From NCBI RefSeq assembly GCF_024584805.1, contig NZ_CP075715.1:5696526-5760525 (forward strand): a DNA stretch of 64,000 bases, in the 5' to 3' direction. A model generated the notes under the pieces. The model made no database searches and was not told the DNA's origin. It saw nothing but the letters and a program-made list of their open reading frames with translations. The translations under genes were made by a program, and so were the position numbers. Below are positions 42,207 to 51,102 of this stretch, in pieces (within the stretch, counting starts at the first letter, position 1; each line of letters starts with the position of its first letter). Source of the stretch: Streptomyces sp. FIT100. Its GTDB lineage: Bacteria > Actinomycetota > Actinomycetes > Streptomycetales > Streptomycetaceae.

Positions 42207-42623
42207 ATGGTGCAGTCACACGCAGCGTGGGAGAAGCGCGTACGGGTCCTGGTCGAGTCCCTCGTGGCCTCTGACTCAGACCTCGGGCGTTGGGACGTGC
42301 TCGACTTCCTCACGGCCGGTGAGCACGGCCTCGCCATCGAGACGCTCGCCGACTGGATCGGGGATCTCGAAGACCCCGCGCTCGTTTCGCCCGGCGACCG
42401 CGCGCGAGTGCTCGACCTGGTCTCCGACTTTCCGGAGGAGACACGGACTCGCGTGAGGCGGGCTCTCACTGACGCTGCCGAGTCGCGGCTGAGCACACAC
42501 TTGATGCCGTCGAGCGAGACGCGTACGCAGACGCGTACGCAGACGCGTACGCGGGCCCCTGTGGATGCAGTCCGGGCCGCCCCGGTCGCCGACAACGGCG
42601 CCGAGACGGCCCAGGAAAGCTGA
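42207..42623 (+). CDS. Small acidic helical protein, possibly MafI-immunity-like
   Basis: This 138-residue protein has an acidic helical domain in residues 1-95 (FLTAGEHGLAIETLADWIGDLE, then SPGDRARVLDLVSDFPEETR). The pattern GExGLAxExL followed by an SPxD helix resembles the MafI family of immunity proteins, but similarity is by eye only. The last 40 residues are low complexity, with TRTQ repeated three times by a 12-bp repeat at 42519-42554. No toxin gene is adjacent, so an orphan immunity or unrelated regulatory role is open. A 13-bp repeat array lies upstream. Confidence 0.65.
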   Translation: MVQSHAAWEKRVRVLVESLVASDSDLGRWDVLDFLTAGEHGLAIETLADWIGDLEDPALVSPGDRARVLDLVSDFPEETRTRVRRALTDAAESRLSTHLMPSSETRTQTRTQTRTRAPVDAVRAAPVADNGAETAQES

Positions 42624-42646
42624 CGCGTCGCTGACCCGCGGAAATC

Positions 42647-43507
42647 TCAGAAGCCGAAGTCCTGGGTCCACCAGGGACCGCCGTCCGCGAAGTACACGCC
42701 CACACCGAGCGTCCGGTACTCGCAGTTGACGATGTTCGCACGGTGGCCGTCGCTGTTCATCCAGGACCGCATCACCGTCTCGGCGTCGGCCTGGCCACGG
42801 GCGATGTTCTCGCCGCCGAGAGCGCCGACACCGGCCTGGGCCGCCCGCTCCCAGGGGTCGTCGCCGTCCGGGTCGGTGTGGTCGAAGAAGCCGCGCGCCG
42901 CCATGTCCGCGCTGAACCCGCCGGCGAGCGCCGCCAGCGAGGAGTCGGCACGCACCGGGCTGCAGCCCACCTTGGCGCGCTCCTCGTTCACCATCCGCAG
43001 GACCTCCGCCTCCATCGCGGCCGAGGTGGTCGGCGCCTTGGGACGGATCGGTTCGACGGGCTTGACGGGAGCGGGCGGGGCCTTGCGCTCAGGAGCCCTG
43101 GTGGCGGTCTTCGACGGCTTGGCCGGCGCCGCCGGAGCCTTCTGCACCGGCGTCGTCTTCACGGGAGCCGCCGGCTTCTTCGCCTCGGGCGCCTTCGTGG
43201 GCTGCTTCGACGGCGACGCGGACGGCTTGGTCCCCGTCGTCGCGGACGTGCCCCTCGTCGGGGTCACCGCCGCGGACGGGCGGTCCGAGGGGGTGGCGGA
43301 GGCGCCGCCTTGCGCGTCCAGCCGGCCGGAGGCCGACTCACGCACCTGCTGGGCGCTGTTGCTGCTCCCGCCCACGATGAGCTTCTCGCCGCCCGGCACC
43401 AGACCGGAAGCCACGGCAACGGCGCCCACCGCCACGGCGGCGGAGACCCCGAGCAGCCCGGTGCGTACGGGCACGGAGACCCGCTTCTTCAGGCGGTGGC
43501 GTCCCAT
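42647..43507 (-). CDS. Secreted CAP-domain (SCP/PR1) protein
   Basis: This 286-residue protein starts with a basic segment and a membrane or signal helix (about 17-38: LLGVSAAVAVGAVAVASGLV), continues through a 110-residue Pro/Ala/Lys/Thr linker, and ends in a CAP domain (VLRMVNEERAKVGC, FFDHTDPDG, GENIARG, SWMNSDGHRANIVNCEYRTLGVGV). Conserved His/Glu residues of the CAP cavity are present. Bacterial CAP proteins are extracellular; their enzymatic role is unclear. I chose the ATG at 43507; the frame extends 12 codons upstream. It is anchored or secreted. Confidence 0.92.
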   Translation of the reverse strand: MGRHRLKKRVSVPVRTGLLGVSAAVAVGAVAVASGLVPGGEKLIVGGSSNSAQQVRESASGRLDAQGGASATPSDRPSAAVTPTRGTSATTGTKPSASPSKQPTKAPEAKKPAAPVKTTPVQKAPAAPAKPSKTATRAPERKAPPAPVKPVEPIRPKAPTTSAAMEAEVLRMVNEERAKVGCSPVRADSSLAALAGGFSADMAARGFFDHTDPDGDDPWERAAQAGVGALGGENIARGQADAETVMRSWMNSDGHRANIVNCEYRTLGVGVYFADGGPWWTQDFGF

Positions 43508-43650
43508 CCGCTCGCCCTCTCTCGACTCGACAGCACACGACACTCATCCGAATGAGTGAAGTTCATTGCGTCGGGACTGTACGCGAAGACGGAAGAGCAT
43601 GAAGCGGTCCCGCGGCAATTGCTCAATTGGCTGCCGTGTATTTTTCGCGC

Positions 43651-43932
43651 ATGAACGAACACGCACGGCTCACCGCGTGGGTACGCGGCCGAGTACAGGG
43701 AGTGGGCTTTCGCTGGTTCACCAGGGCAAACGCTTTGGAGATCGGCAGTCTGTACGGTTTCGCCCTCAATCTCGACGACGGCCGGGTGCAGGTTGTGGCG
43801 GAAGGGCCACGTGAGAATTGCCACCGTCTGCTGGCGTGGCTCCGCTCGTCCGACACGCCCGGGAGAGTGGACGGTGTCACCGAGATCTGGGGTGATCCGC
43901 GCGGCGGTTACGCGGGCTTTGCGATCCGCTGA
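43651..43932 (+). CDS. acyP: Acylphosphatase
   Basis: This 93-residue ferredoxin-like enzyme hydrolyses acyl phosphates. The phosphate-binding loop GRVQGVGFR with catalytic Arg21 and the partner Asn40 (FALNLDDG) are intact, and the C-terminal YAGFAIR is typical. The ATG at 43651 was chosen by family length. It precedes smc by about 830 bp, a common arrangement in streptomycetes. Confidence 0.93.
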   Translation: MNEHARLTAWVRGRVQGVGFRWFTRANALEIGSLYGFALNLDDGRVQVVAEGPRENCHRLLAWLRSSDTPGRVDGVTEIWGDPRGGYAGFAIR

Positions 43933-44325
43933 ACGAGGTCCTCGCCGGGCACCGCCCCGTGGCCACGCGATGTGTTCAGATGACTGCCGATTGCACGCGC
44001 GTTCGATGAAAACGGCCTGGTGGTTGCCAATAAGGGGCCTGCCGTGCCAGGCTGCGGCAGTAGCGATGATCTCCACGCCCCCAGGGCCCCGAAGGAGAGC
44101 CGCTGCCGTGGTTTCGACGGTGGTGTGCCCCCGGGTCGTCCGTTGATGCGGGGCGTGATCGTGTTGACCGTCAAACTTTTTGGTGAGACGCTGGAAGCCC
44201 CGCGCACCTTAGCTGTTTGGCAGTACGAACCGCAGTCTTGACAAGCGCTGCCGAGCACCGCGGGTGCGAATCCCTCACGACCCACACCGCATCGGTCGGT
44301 CACTCAGTGTGGAGGACCATCCATC
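43933..44325. other. Intergenic region upstream of the 72-residue gene
   Basis: This 393-bp gap is less GC-rich than its surroundings, particularly at 44160-44240, which contains CAAACTTTTTGG. A TTGACA lies at 44239 but no matching -10 follows. A 73-codon frame in it has low third-position GC and is rejected. It probably holds the promoter and leader of the next gene. Confidence 0.5.
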
Positions 44326-44544
44326 ATGGCAAAGGCGCTTCTCGGTTACGTCGGCGGTTCCGACCCGCGACTTCTCGCCGAGATGCGACGGCTTCAGCAG
44401 CGCGTCCAGGACCTGGAGTCCGAGCTCGTACGGATCCAGTCCGAGAACGACGCGCTGAGCGCTGCCGCCGCACAGCACCATGGCGAGTCGCTGCTCGAAG
44501 GCATCGACATCGACGTACCCAAGGGCGAGCCGGCACTCACCTGA
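44326..44544 (+). CDS. Small coiled-coil protein (72 residues)
   Basis: I do not recognise a named family. The protein has 72 residues: a short N-terminal GYVGGSDPRLLAEM segment, then a heptad-patterned coiled coil (RRLQQRVQDLESELVRIQSE) and an acidic C-terminus. Such size suggests a dimeric adaptor or scaffold. The ATG has GGAGG ten bases upstream, a long spacing. It has its own terminator and precedes smc by about 220 bp. Codon use is typical of the genome, so it is a real gene. Confidence 0.8.
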   Translation: MAKALLGYVGGSDPRLLAEMRRLQQRVQDLESELVRIQSENDALSAAAAQHHGESLLEGIDIDVPKGEPALT

Positions 44545-44611
44545 TGCAGTACCCCTGGGGAACCACACCCAGTGGGATCAGGTGAGAAACACTCTCGCAA
44601 GGCACGTATGC

Positions 44612-44640
44612 AAGGGACGCTTCGGCGTCCCTTCTTTTTT
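44612..44640 (+). terminator. Intrinsic terminator after the 72-residue gene
   Basis: AAGGGACGC and GCGTCCCTT form a 9-bp stem with a TTCG tetraloop, followed by CTTTTTT. This is a textbook intrinsic terminator. Confidence 0.95.
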
Positions 44641-44762
44641 GTCCCCCTCCTCGATTCCCCCTTTGTCCCCCCGCTGTTGGGCTGCGTTCACCGTGCTTTA
44701 CCGTCTGATCTGCCCTGCACCCTCATAGGTGAAACCGAGACCGGAAGGTAGAGTCCTCGGGC

Positions 44763-47700
44763 GTGCATCTCAAGGCCCTGACCCTGCGTGGGTTCAAATC
44801 CTTCGCGTCCGCCACGACGCTGCGTTTCGAGCCGGGCATCACGTGTGTCGTGGGGCCGAACGGCTCGGGCAAGTCCAATGTGGTGGACGCGCTGTCCTGG
44901 GTCATGGGTGAGCAGGGCGCGAAATCACTGCGCGGCGGCAAGATGGAGGACGTCATCTTCGCCGGCACGACCGGGCGCCCGCCTCTCGGGCGCGCCGAGG
45001 TGTCGCTGACGATCGACAACTCCGACGGGGCGCTGCCGATCGAGTACGCCGAGGTCACGATCACGCGGATCATGTTCCGCAACGGCGGCAGCGAATACCA
45101 GATCAACGGCGACACCTGCCGGCTGCTGGATATTCAGGAACTGCTCTCCGACTCCGGAATCGGACGCGAGATGCACGTCATCGTCGGGCAGGGGCAGCTC
45201 GACTCCGTACTGCACGCGGATCCCATGGGCCGCAGGGCATTCATCGAAGAGGCCGCCGGAGTCCTCAAGCACCGCAAGCGCAAGGAGAAGGCGCTGCGGA
45301 AGCTGGACGCGATGCAGGCGAACCTCGCGCGCGTCCAGGACCTGACCGACGAGCTGCGGCGGCAGTTGAAGCCGCTCGGGCGGCAGGCCGCGGTGGCACG
45401 CCGGGCGGCGGTCATCCAGGCCGATCTGCGCGATGCCCGGCTGCGCCTGCTCGCCGACGATCTCGTGCGGATGCGGGAGGCACTGAAGTCCGAGATCGCC
45501 GACGAGGCTGCGCTGAAGCAGCGCAAGGACACCGCGGAGACGGAGCTCAAGGCGGCGCAGGCACGGGAGGCGGCGCTGGAGGACGAGGTGCGGCGGCTGG
45601 CGCCGCGGCTCCAGCGGGCGCAGCAGACCTGGTACGAGCTGTCGCAGCTGGCCGAGCGGGTGCGGGGCACGGTGTCGCTGGCCGACGCACGGGTGAAGAG
45701 CGCGACCTCCGCGCCCACCGAGGAGCGGCGCGGCCGCGACCCCGAGGACATGGAGCGCGAGGCCGCCCGGATCCGGGAGCAGGAAGCGGAGCTGGAGGCC
45801 GCGCTGGAGGCGGCGGAGCGGGCGCTGGACGACACCGTCGCGCACCGCGCCGAACTGGAGCGCGAGCTGACGGCCGAGGAGCGTCGGCTCAAGGACGTGG
45901 CCAGGGCCATCGCCGACCGGCGCGAAGGGCTCGCCCGGCTGAACGGGCAGGCCAACGCCGCCCGTTCGCGAGCGGCATCGGCCCAGGCGGAGATCGGCCG
46001 GCTGGCCGCGGCCCGCGACGAGGCCAAGGAGCGGGCGAGTGCGGCACAGGAGGAATACGAGCAGCTGAAGGCCGAGGTCGACGGCCTCGACGCGGACGAC
46101 TCGACGCTCGCGGAGCAGCACGACGCGGCCAAGCGCGAAAGGGCGGAGGCCGAGGCGGCGTTGTCAGCGGCGCGCGAGGCCGCCACGACCGCCGAGCGCA
46201 AGCGCGCCGCCCTCGCCGCCCGACACGAGGCGCTCGCCCAGGGTCTGCGCCGCAAGGACGGCACGGGCGCGCTGCTCTCGGCCCGGGACGCCCTCACCGG
46301 CCTGCTCGGCCCCGCCGCCGAACTCCTCACGGTCACCCCCGGCTACGAGATCCCCGTCGCCGCCGCACTCGGCGCGGCCGCCGACGCGATCGCGGTACGC
46401 GACCCTTCCACCGCCGCGGAGGCGATCCGCCTCCTCCGTAAACAGGACGCGGGCCGCGCGTCGCTGCTGCTCTCCGTCCCCGCACAGGGCGGATCCCACC
46501 CCGCGCCCCGGCAGGACGCCGCGCCGGGCACCGCCGACGGGGGGAGCGGCGCAGTGCCGCGCGTCGCCGACCTGGTGCGGGGGCCCGTGGAGCTGATGCC
46601 CGCCGTGGAGCGGCTCGTGCGGGACATGGTGGTCGTCGGAACGCTGGAGGACGCCGAGGATCTCGTGCAGGCAAGGCCCGCGCTGACCGCCGTCACCGCG
46701 GAGGGGGATGTGCTCGGGGCACACTTCGCGCACGGCGGGTCCGCCGGCGCGCCGAGTCTCCTGGAGGTGCAGGCGTCGGTCGACGAGGCCGCCGCCCAGC
46801 TGGAGGAGCTCGCCGTACGGTGCGAGGAGCTCGCCGGGGAGCAGCACGAGGCCGCCGAGCGGCGCGCCGCGCGCGCCGCGGCGGTCGAGGAGCTGGGCGA
46901 GCGGCGGCGCGCGGCCGAGAAGGAGAAGGCGGGGTTCGCCCAGCAGCTGGGGCGGCTCGCCGGGCAGGCGCGCGGCGCCGCCGGTGAGGCCGAGCGGACC
47001 GCCGCCGCCGCGGCGCGGGCCCAGGAGGCGCTGGAGAAGGCGCTGTTCGAGGCCGAGGAGCTTGCCGAGCGGCTCGCCGTCGCCGAGGAGACACCCGTCG
47101 AGGAGGAGCCGGACACGTCCGTGCGGGACCGGCTCGCGGCCGACGGTGCCAACGCCCGCCAGACCGAGATGGAGGCCCGGCTCCAGGTCCGTACCCACGA
47201 GGAGCGGGTCAAGGGGCTCGCGGGCCGCGCCGACGCGCTCGACCGCGGGGCGCGCGCCGAGCGCGAGGCGCGGGCGCGGGCCGAGCAGCGCCGTGCCCGG
47301 CTACGCCACGAGGCGGCGGTGGCCGAGGCCGTGGCCGGCGGAGCCCGTCAGCTCCTCGCGCACGTCGAAGTCTCCGTCGTACGGGCTGAAAGGGAGCGGG
47401 CGGCCGCGGAAGCCGCCAAGTCGGCCCGCGAGCAGGAGTTGTCCGCGGCCCGCAACGAGGGCCGGGAGCTCAAGAGCGAGCTCGACAAGCTCACCGACTC
47501 CGTCCACCGCGGCGAGGTGCTCGGGGCCGAGAAGCGCCTGCGGATCGAGCAGCTGGAGACCAGGGCCCTGGAGGAGCTCGGGGTCGAGCCCGCGGGTCTG
47601 GTCGCCGACTACGGACCCGGTGAGCTCGTACCGCCCTCCCTGCCCGCCGAGGGCGAGGAGCTGCCGGAGGACCCCGAGCACCCGCGCAACCAGCCGCGGC

Positions 47701-48353
47701 CGTTCGTCCGCGCGGAGCAGGAGAAGCGGCTCAAGTCCGCCGAACGGGCGTACCAGCAGCTCGGAAAGGTGAATCCGCTCGCCCTGGAGGAGTTCGCGGC
47801 GCTGGAGGAACGCCACAAGTTCCTCTCCGAGCAGCTCGAAGACCTGAAGAAGACCCGCGCCGATCTCCTCCAGGTGGTGAAGGAGGTCGACGAGCGCGTC
47901 GAGCAGGTGTTCACGGAGGCGTACCGGGACACCGCTCGTGAGTTCGAGGGGGTCTTCTCACGGCTCTTCCCGGGAGGCGACGGGCGGCTCATCCTGACCG
48001 ACCCCGACAACATGCTGACCACGGGTGTCGACGTCGAGGCCCGCCCGCCCGGCAAGAAGGTCAAGCGGCTGTCGCTGCTGTCCGGTGGCGAGCGCTCGCT
48101 GACGGCCGTGGCCATGCTGGTGTCGATCTTCAAGGCGCGGCCCAGTCCGTTCTACGTCATGGACGAGGTCGAGGCGGCGCTGGACGACACCAATCTCCAG
48201 CGGCTGATCCGGATCATGCAGGAGCTGCAGGAGAGTTCGCAGCTCATCGTCATCACGCACCAGAAGCGGACCATGGAGGTCGCGGACGCGCTGTACGGCG
48301 TGTCCATGCAGGGTGACGGCGTGTCCAAGGTCATCAGCCAGCGGCTTCGCTGA
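44763..48353 (+). CDS. smc: Chromosome segregation protein SMC
   Basis: This 1196-residue SMC ATPase condenses and segregates chromosomes with ScpA and ScpB. The N-terminal Walker A (GPNGSGKSNVVDALSWVMGEQG), long coiled-coil arms, the hinge (about 505-660), and the C-terminal signature LSGGERSLTAVAML with Walker B FYVMDEVEAALDD are intact. The GTG start has a TAGAGT hexamer 11 bases upstream and only a distant purine stretch, so the transcript may be leaderless. Arms are rich in Ala, Glu and Arg, as in other streptomycetes. Confidence 0.97.
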   Translation: MHLKALTLRGFKSFASATTLRFEPGITCVVGPNGSGKSNVVDALSWVMGEQGAKSLRGGKMEDVIFAGTTGRPPLGRAEVSLTIDNSDGALPIEYAEVTITRIMFRNGGSEYQINGDTCRLLDIQELLSDSGIGREMHVIVGQGQLDSVLHADPMGRRAFIEEAAGVLKHRKRKEKALRKLDAMQANLARVQDLTDELRRQLKPLGRQAAVARRAAVIQADLRDARLRLLADDLVRMREALKSEIADEAALKQRKDTAETELKAAQAREAALEDEVRRLAPRLQRAQQTWYELSQLAERVRGTVSLADARVKSATSAPTEERRGRDPEDMEREAARIREQEAELEAALEAAERALDDTVAHRAELERELTAEERRLKDVARAIADRREGLARLNGQANAARSRAASAQAEIGRLAAARDEAKERASAAQEEYEQLKAEVDGLDADDSTLAEQHDAAKRERAEAEAALSAAREAATTAERKRAALAARHEALAQGLRRKDGTGALLSARDALTGLLGPAAELLTVTPGYEIPVAAALGAAADAIAVRDPSTAAEAIRLLRKQDAGRASLLLSVPAQGGSHPAPRQDAAPGTADGGSGAVPRVADLVRGPVELMPAVERLVRDMVVVGTLEDAEDLVQARPALTAVTAEGDVLGAHFAHGGSAGAPSLLEVQASVDEAAAQLEELAVRCEELAGEQHEAAERRAARAAAVEELGERRRAAEKEKAGFAQQLGRLAGQARGAAGEAERTAAAAARAQEALEKALFEAEELAERLAVAEETPVEEEPDTSVRDRLAADGANARQTEMEARLQVRTHEERVKGLAGRADALDRGARAEREARARAEQRRARLRHEAAVAEAVAGGARQLLAHVEVSVVRAERERAAAEAAKSAREQELSAARNEGRELKSELDKLTDSVHRGEVLGAEKRLRIEQLETRALEELGVEPAGLVADYGPGELVPPSLPAEGEELPEDPEHPRNQPRPFVRAEQEKRLKSAERAYQQLGKVNPLALEEFAALEERHKFLSEQLEDLKKTRADLLQVVKEVDERVEQVFTEAYRDTAREFEGVFSRLFPGGDGRLILTDPDNMLTTGVDVEARPPGKKVKRLSLLSGGERSLTAVAMLVSIFKARPSPFYVMDEVEAALDDTNLQRLIRIMQELQESSQLIVITHQKRTMEVADALYGVSMQGDGVSKVISQRLR

Positions 48354-48579
48354 CCGGTCTCGGTCACTTCACCTCCCCACAATCTTCAAAACTTGAAGTC
48401 AACCGATGGCAGGCCATCCCACGGTGGGCGTGAACCCCACTCTTGACTTCGAAACTTGAACGCATAGTCTCTGCAACGTTGCTTTTACCTTCAAGTGGTG
48501 GGCGGCGTGATCTTGTGCGCCACTTGAAGTGCTCGCCCCCCACGTCCGGCGCCGCTGCCGGGCGGCCCCAGGAGTACAT
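48354..48579. promoter_or_regulatory. glcP regulatory region with repeated CTTCAA/TTGAAG motifs
   Basis: The motif TTCAAG or its complement CTTGAA appears repeatedly. CTTCAA-AAC-TTGAAG is a dyad at 48384-48398, ACTTGAA recurs at 48454-48460, and CTTCAAGTGG (48489-48498) pairs with CCACTTGAAG (48520-48529). TTGACT (48443-48448) and TAGTCT (48465-48470) with a 16-bp spacer may be the promoter. The dyads look like binding sites for a sugar-responsive regulator such as a ROK or GntR protein; the protein is not identifiable. Confidence 0.6.
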
Positions 48580-50004
48580 GTGACCAGCACCTCGCAGGTG
48601 CAGCCTGAAGGCCGGAAGGCCAGGCCCGAGCACCTCAGCCATGTCATCTTCATCGCGGCCGCGGCCGCGATGGGAGGCTTCCTCTTCGGCTACGACAGCG
48701 CAGTGATCAACGGAGCCGTCGTGGCGATCCGGGATCGCTTCGACGTCGGTTCCGAGGCTCTGGCCCAGGTCATCGCCGCCGCGTTGATCGGCTGCGCCAT
48801 CGGCGCGGCCACCGCCGGCCGGATCGCCGACCGCATCGGCCGGATCCGCGTCATGCAGATCGCCTCCGTGCTGTTCACCGCGAGCGCCCTGGGCTCGGCG
48901 CTGCCGTTCGCCCTCTGGGACCTCGCCATGTGGCGCGTCATCGGCGGCATCGCCATCGGCATGGCCTCGGTCATCGCCCCGGCCTACATCGCCGAGGTCT
49001 CCCCGTCCGCGTACCGCGGCCGCCTCGCCTCCTTCCAGCAGGCCGCCATCGTCACGGGCATCGCCATCTCCCAGCTGGTCAACTGGGGCGTGCTCAACCT
49101 CGCCAACGGTGAGCAGCGCGGCAGGATCGGCGGCCTCGAAGCCTGGCAGTGGATGCTCGGCATCATGGTGATCCCCGCCGTGCTCTACGGGCTGCTGTCC
49201 TTCGTGATCCCCGAGTCGCCCCGCTACCTGCTCTCCGTCGGGCGTCGTGACGAGGCCCGCAAGGTGCTCCGCGACGTCGAGGGCAAGGACGTGAACCTGG
49301 ACACCCGGGTCGCCGAGATCGAGCACAACATGCACCACGAGCAGAAGCCCACCTTCAAGGACCTGCTCGGCGGCAAGTTCCTCTTCCTGCCGATCGTCTG
49401 GATCGGCATCGGCCTCTCGGTCTTCCAGCAGCTCGTCGGCATCAACGTGATCTTCTACTACAGCTCCTCGCTGTGGCAGTCGGTCGGCATCAACCCGGAG
49501 AGCTCGTTCTTCTACGCCTTCGAGACGTCGATCGTGAACATCATCGGTACGGTGATCGCGATGGTCCTCGTCGACCGGATCGGCCGCAAGCCGCTCGCGC
49601 TCATCGGCTCCGTCGGCATGGCGCTCTCGCTGGGCCTGGCCGCCTGGGCCTTCTCGTACAAGACCGGGGTCGGTGACGCGGTCTCGCTGCCCGGCCTCCA
49701 GGGCACCGTGGCGCTCTTCGCCGCCAACTTCTTCGTGCTCTTCTTCGCGCTCTCCTGGGGCGTCGTGGTGTGGGTGCTGCTCGGCGAGATGTTCCCCGGC
49801 AGGATCCGCGCCGCCGCGCTGGGTATCGCCGCGTCGGCCCAGTGGCTCGCCAACTGGCTGATCACCGTGACGTTCCCGTCCCTCTCGGACTGGAACCTGT
49901 CGGGCGCGTACGTCATCTACACGATCTTCGCCGTGCTCTCGATCCCGTTCATCCTCAAGTGGGTGCCGGAGACGAAGGGCAAGGCGTTGGAGGAGATGGG
50001 CTAA
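48580..50004 (+). CDS. glcP: Glucose permease, MFS sugar porter family
   Basis: This 474-residue major-facilitator sugar symporter has 12 membrane helices. The family signatures are AAAAMGGFLFGYDSAVING, the GRIADRIGRIRVM loop, PESPRYLLSVGRRDEA and the C-terminal PETKGKALEEMG. It resembles GlcP, the main glucose uptake protein of S. coelicolor, both in sequence and in position beside smc. The GTG start at 48580 has AGGAG five bases upstream. Repeated dyads in the promoter suggest sugar control. Confidence 0.92.
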   Translation: MTSTSQVQPEGRKARPEHLSHVIFIAAAAAMGGFLFGYDSAVINGAVVAIRDRFDVGSEALAQVIAAALIGCAIGAATAGRIADRIGRIRVMQIASVLFTASALGSALPFALWDLAMWRVIGGIAIGMASVIAPAYIAEVSPSAYRGRLASFQQAAIVTGIAISQLVNWGVLNLANGEQRGRIGGLEAWQWMLGIMVIPAVLYGLLSFVIPESPRYLLSVGRRDEARKVLRDVEGKDVNLDTRVAEIEHNMHHEQKPTFKDLLGGKFLFLPIVWIGIGLSVFQQLVGINVIFYYSSSLWQSVGINPESSFFYAFETSIVNIIGTVIAMVLVDRIGRKPLALIGSVGMALSLGLAAWAFSYKTGVGDAVSLPGLQGTVALFAANFFVLFFALSWGVVVWVLLGEMFPGRIRAAALGIAASAQWLANWLITVTFPSLSDWNLSGAYVIYTIFAVLSIPFILKWVPETKGKALEEMG

Positions 50005-50046
50005 ACCCCGCTGCCCCTCTCCTCTCGGCCGCCTCAGGCCACGGAA

Positions 50047-50089
50047 CTGCCCCGGCTGCCCGGCTGCTTCAGCCCTTGAGCCGGGGCAG
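50047..50089. terminator. Convergent hairpin between glcP and the oxidoreductase gene
   Basis: CTGCCCCGGCT (50047-50057) and AGCCGGGGCAG (50079-50089) pair over 11 bp with a 21-base loop. The hairpin spans the oxidoreductase stop codon. Confidence 0.5.
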
Positions 50090-51040
50090 TACCTGTTCGC
50101 AGAGCAGTTGCAGACTGCGCCGGCCCTCGTCCAGCGGCATCCCGCCGCACAGCGGGTGCAGGACGAGGCTGTCGGCGCCCAGCGCCACGCACTCCTGCGG
50201 CGTCACCACCCGGTAGACCCCCTCCGCCCGCAGCTCCGCCACCGTCGTCGCGGCCGACTTCACCGCCGAACGGATGTCGCCGGACTGCCAGGAGGCGTAC
50301 GTCCGCGCCTCGTGCAGGAAGTGCTCCCCGTACCGCGCCCAGGTCTCGTCCGGGTCCTCCGCGATGTGCAGCAGCGGCGTCTCGGCCGCCGGCATCATGC
50401 AGAATCCGTCCGTCCCGTACTCCTCGCGCAGCCGGTGGTAGTACGCCTCCAGCTCCGGCAGATGGGCGCTCGGGAAGAACGGCAGCCCCAGGCGGGCGGC
50501 GCGGCGGGCCGCGGGCTTCGAGGATCCGCCGACGAGCAGCATCGGGTGCGGCTGGGTGTACGGGCGCGGAGTGACCCGTACCGTACGCCCCCGGAAGGCG
50601 AACTCCTCGCCGGTCCACGCCGCCAGCAGGGTCTCCAGGAGCTCGTCCTGGAGCGCGCCGCGCCGCTTCCAGTCGACGCCGTGGGCCGCGTACTCCTCCG
50701 GCCGGTAGCCGATGCCCGCGACCGTGACCAGCCGTCCCCGGCTCAGCAGGTCGAGTACGGCGATGTCCTCGGCGAGCCGCAGCGGGTCGTGCAGCGGGCC
50801 GATGACCGCCGAGACGGTGACCGCGATCCGCCGTGTCGCGCCGAAGACCGCGCCCGCGAAGGCGAAGGGGGAGGGCAGCCAGTTGTTGGCGGCCCCGTGG
50901 TGCTCCTCGGTCTGGACGGTGTCGACGCCCTGCTCGTCCGCGTACGCCGCCATCTCGACGGCGGCCCGGTAGCGGGCCGCCAGGGTCTCGGGGGTCGCCG
51001 CGGGGTCGACGAGGTTGAACCGGACGACTGTGAAGGCCAT
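50069..51040 (-). CDS. LLM-class flavin-dependent oxidoreductase
   Basis: This 323-residue protein has the luciferase-like TIM-barrel fold: YADEQGVDTVQTEEHHG near the N-terminus, the RLAEDIAVLDLLSRGRLVTVAGIGY segment, and YTQPHPMLLVGGSS. Such enzymes use FMN or F420; a conserved cofactor choice cannot be told. The ATG start has GGGGGAC upstream. It is not in an obvious operon; it follows the NCS1 permease gene by 62 bp on the same strand, so co-transcription is possible. Confidence 0.92.
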   Translation of the reverse strand: MAFTVVRFNLVDPAATPETLAARYRAAVEMAAYADEQGVDTVQTEEHHGAANNWLPSPFAFAGAVFGATRRIAVTVSAVIGPLHDPLRLAEDIAVLDLLSRGRLVTVAGIGYRPEEYAAHGVDWKRRGALQDELLETLLAAWTGEEFAFRGRTVRVTPRPYTQPHPMLLVGGSSKPAARRAARLGLPFFPSAHLPELEAYYHRLREEYGTDGFCMMPAAETPLLHIAEDPDETWARYGEHFLHEARTYASWQSGDIRSAVKSAATTVAELRAEGVYRVVTPQECVALGADSLVLHPLCGGMPLDEGRRSLQLLCEQVLPRLKG

Positions 51041-51102
51041 GACGAAACGTCCCCCTCCGCCGGGTGCGAGCGTGGCGAGGGGGGACGTTAGCTGACGCAG
51101 CG

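Noticed and set aside
44020..44241. A 73-codon frame before the 72-residue gene
   Set aside because: Its codons have low third-position GC (TTA, CTT, TTT, GTT), there is no ribosome site, and the peptide resembles nothing.
44200..44300. A tRNA-like or tmRNA-like segment (GGGTGCGAATCCCTC)
   Set aside because: It superficially resembles a T-arm, but stem pairing fails and no acceptor or anticodon arm can be drawn.
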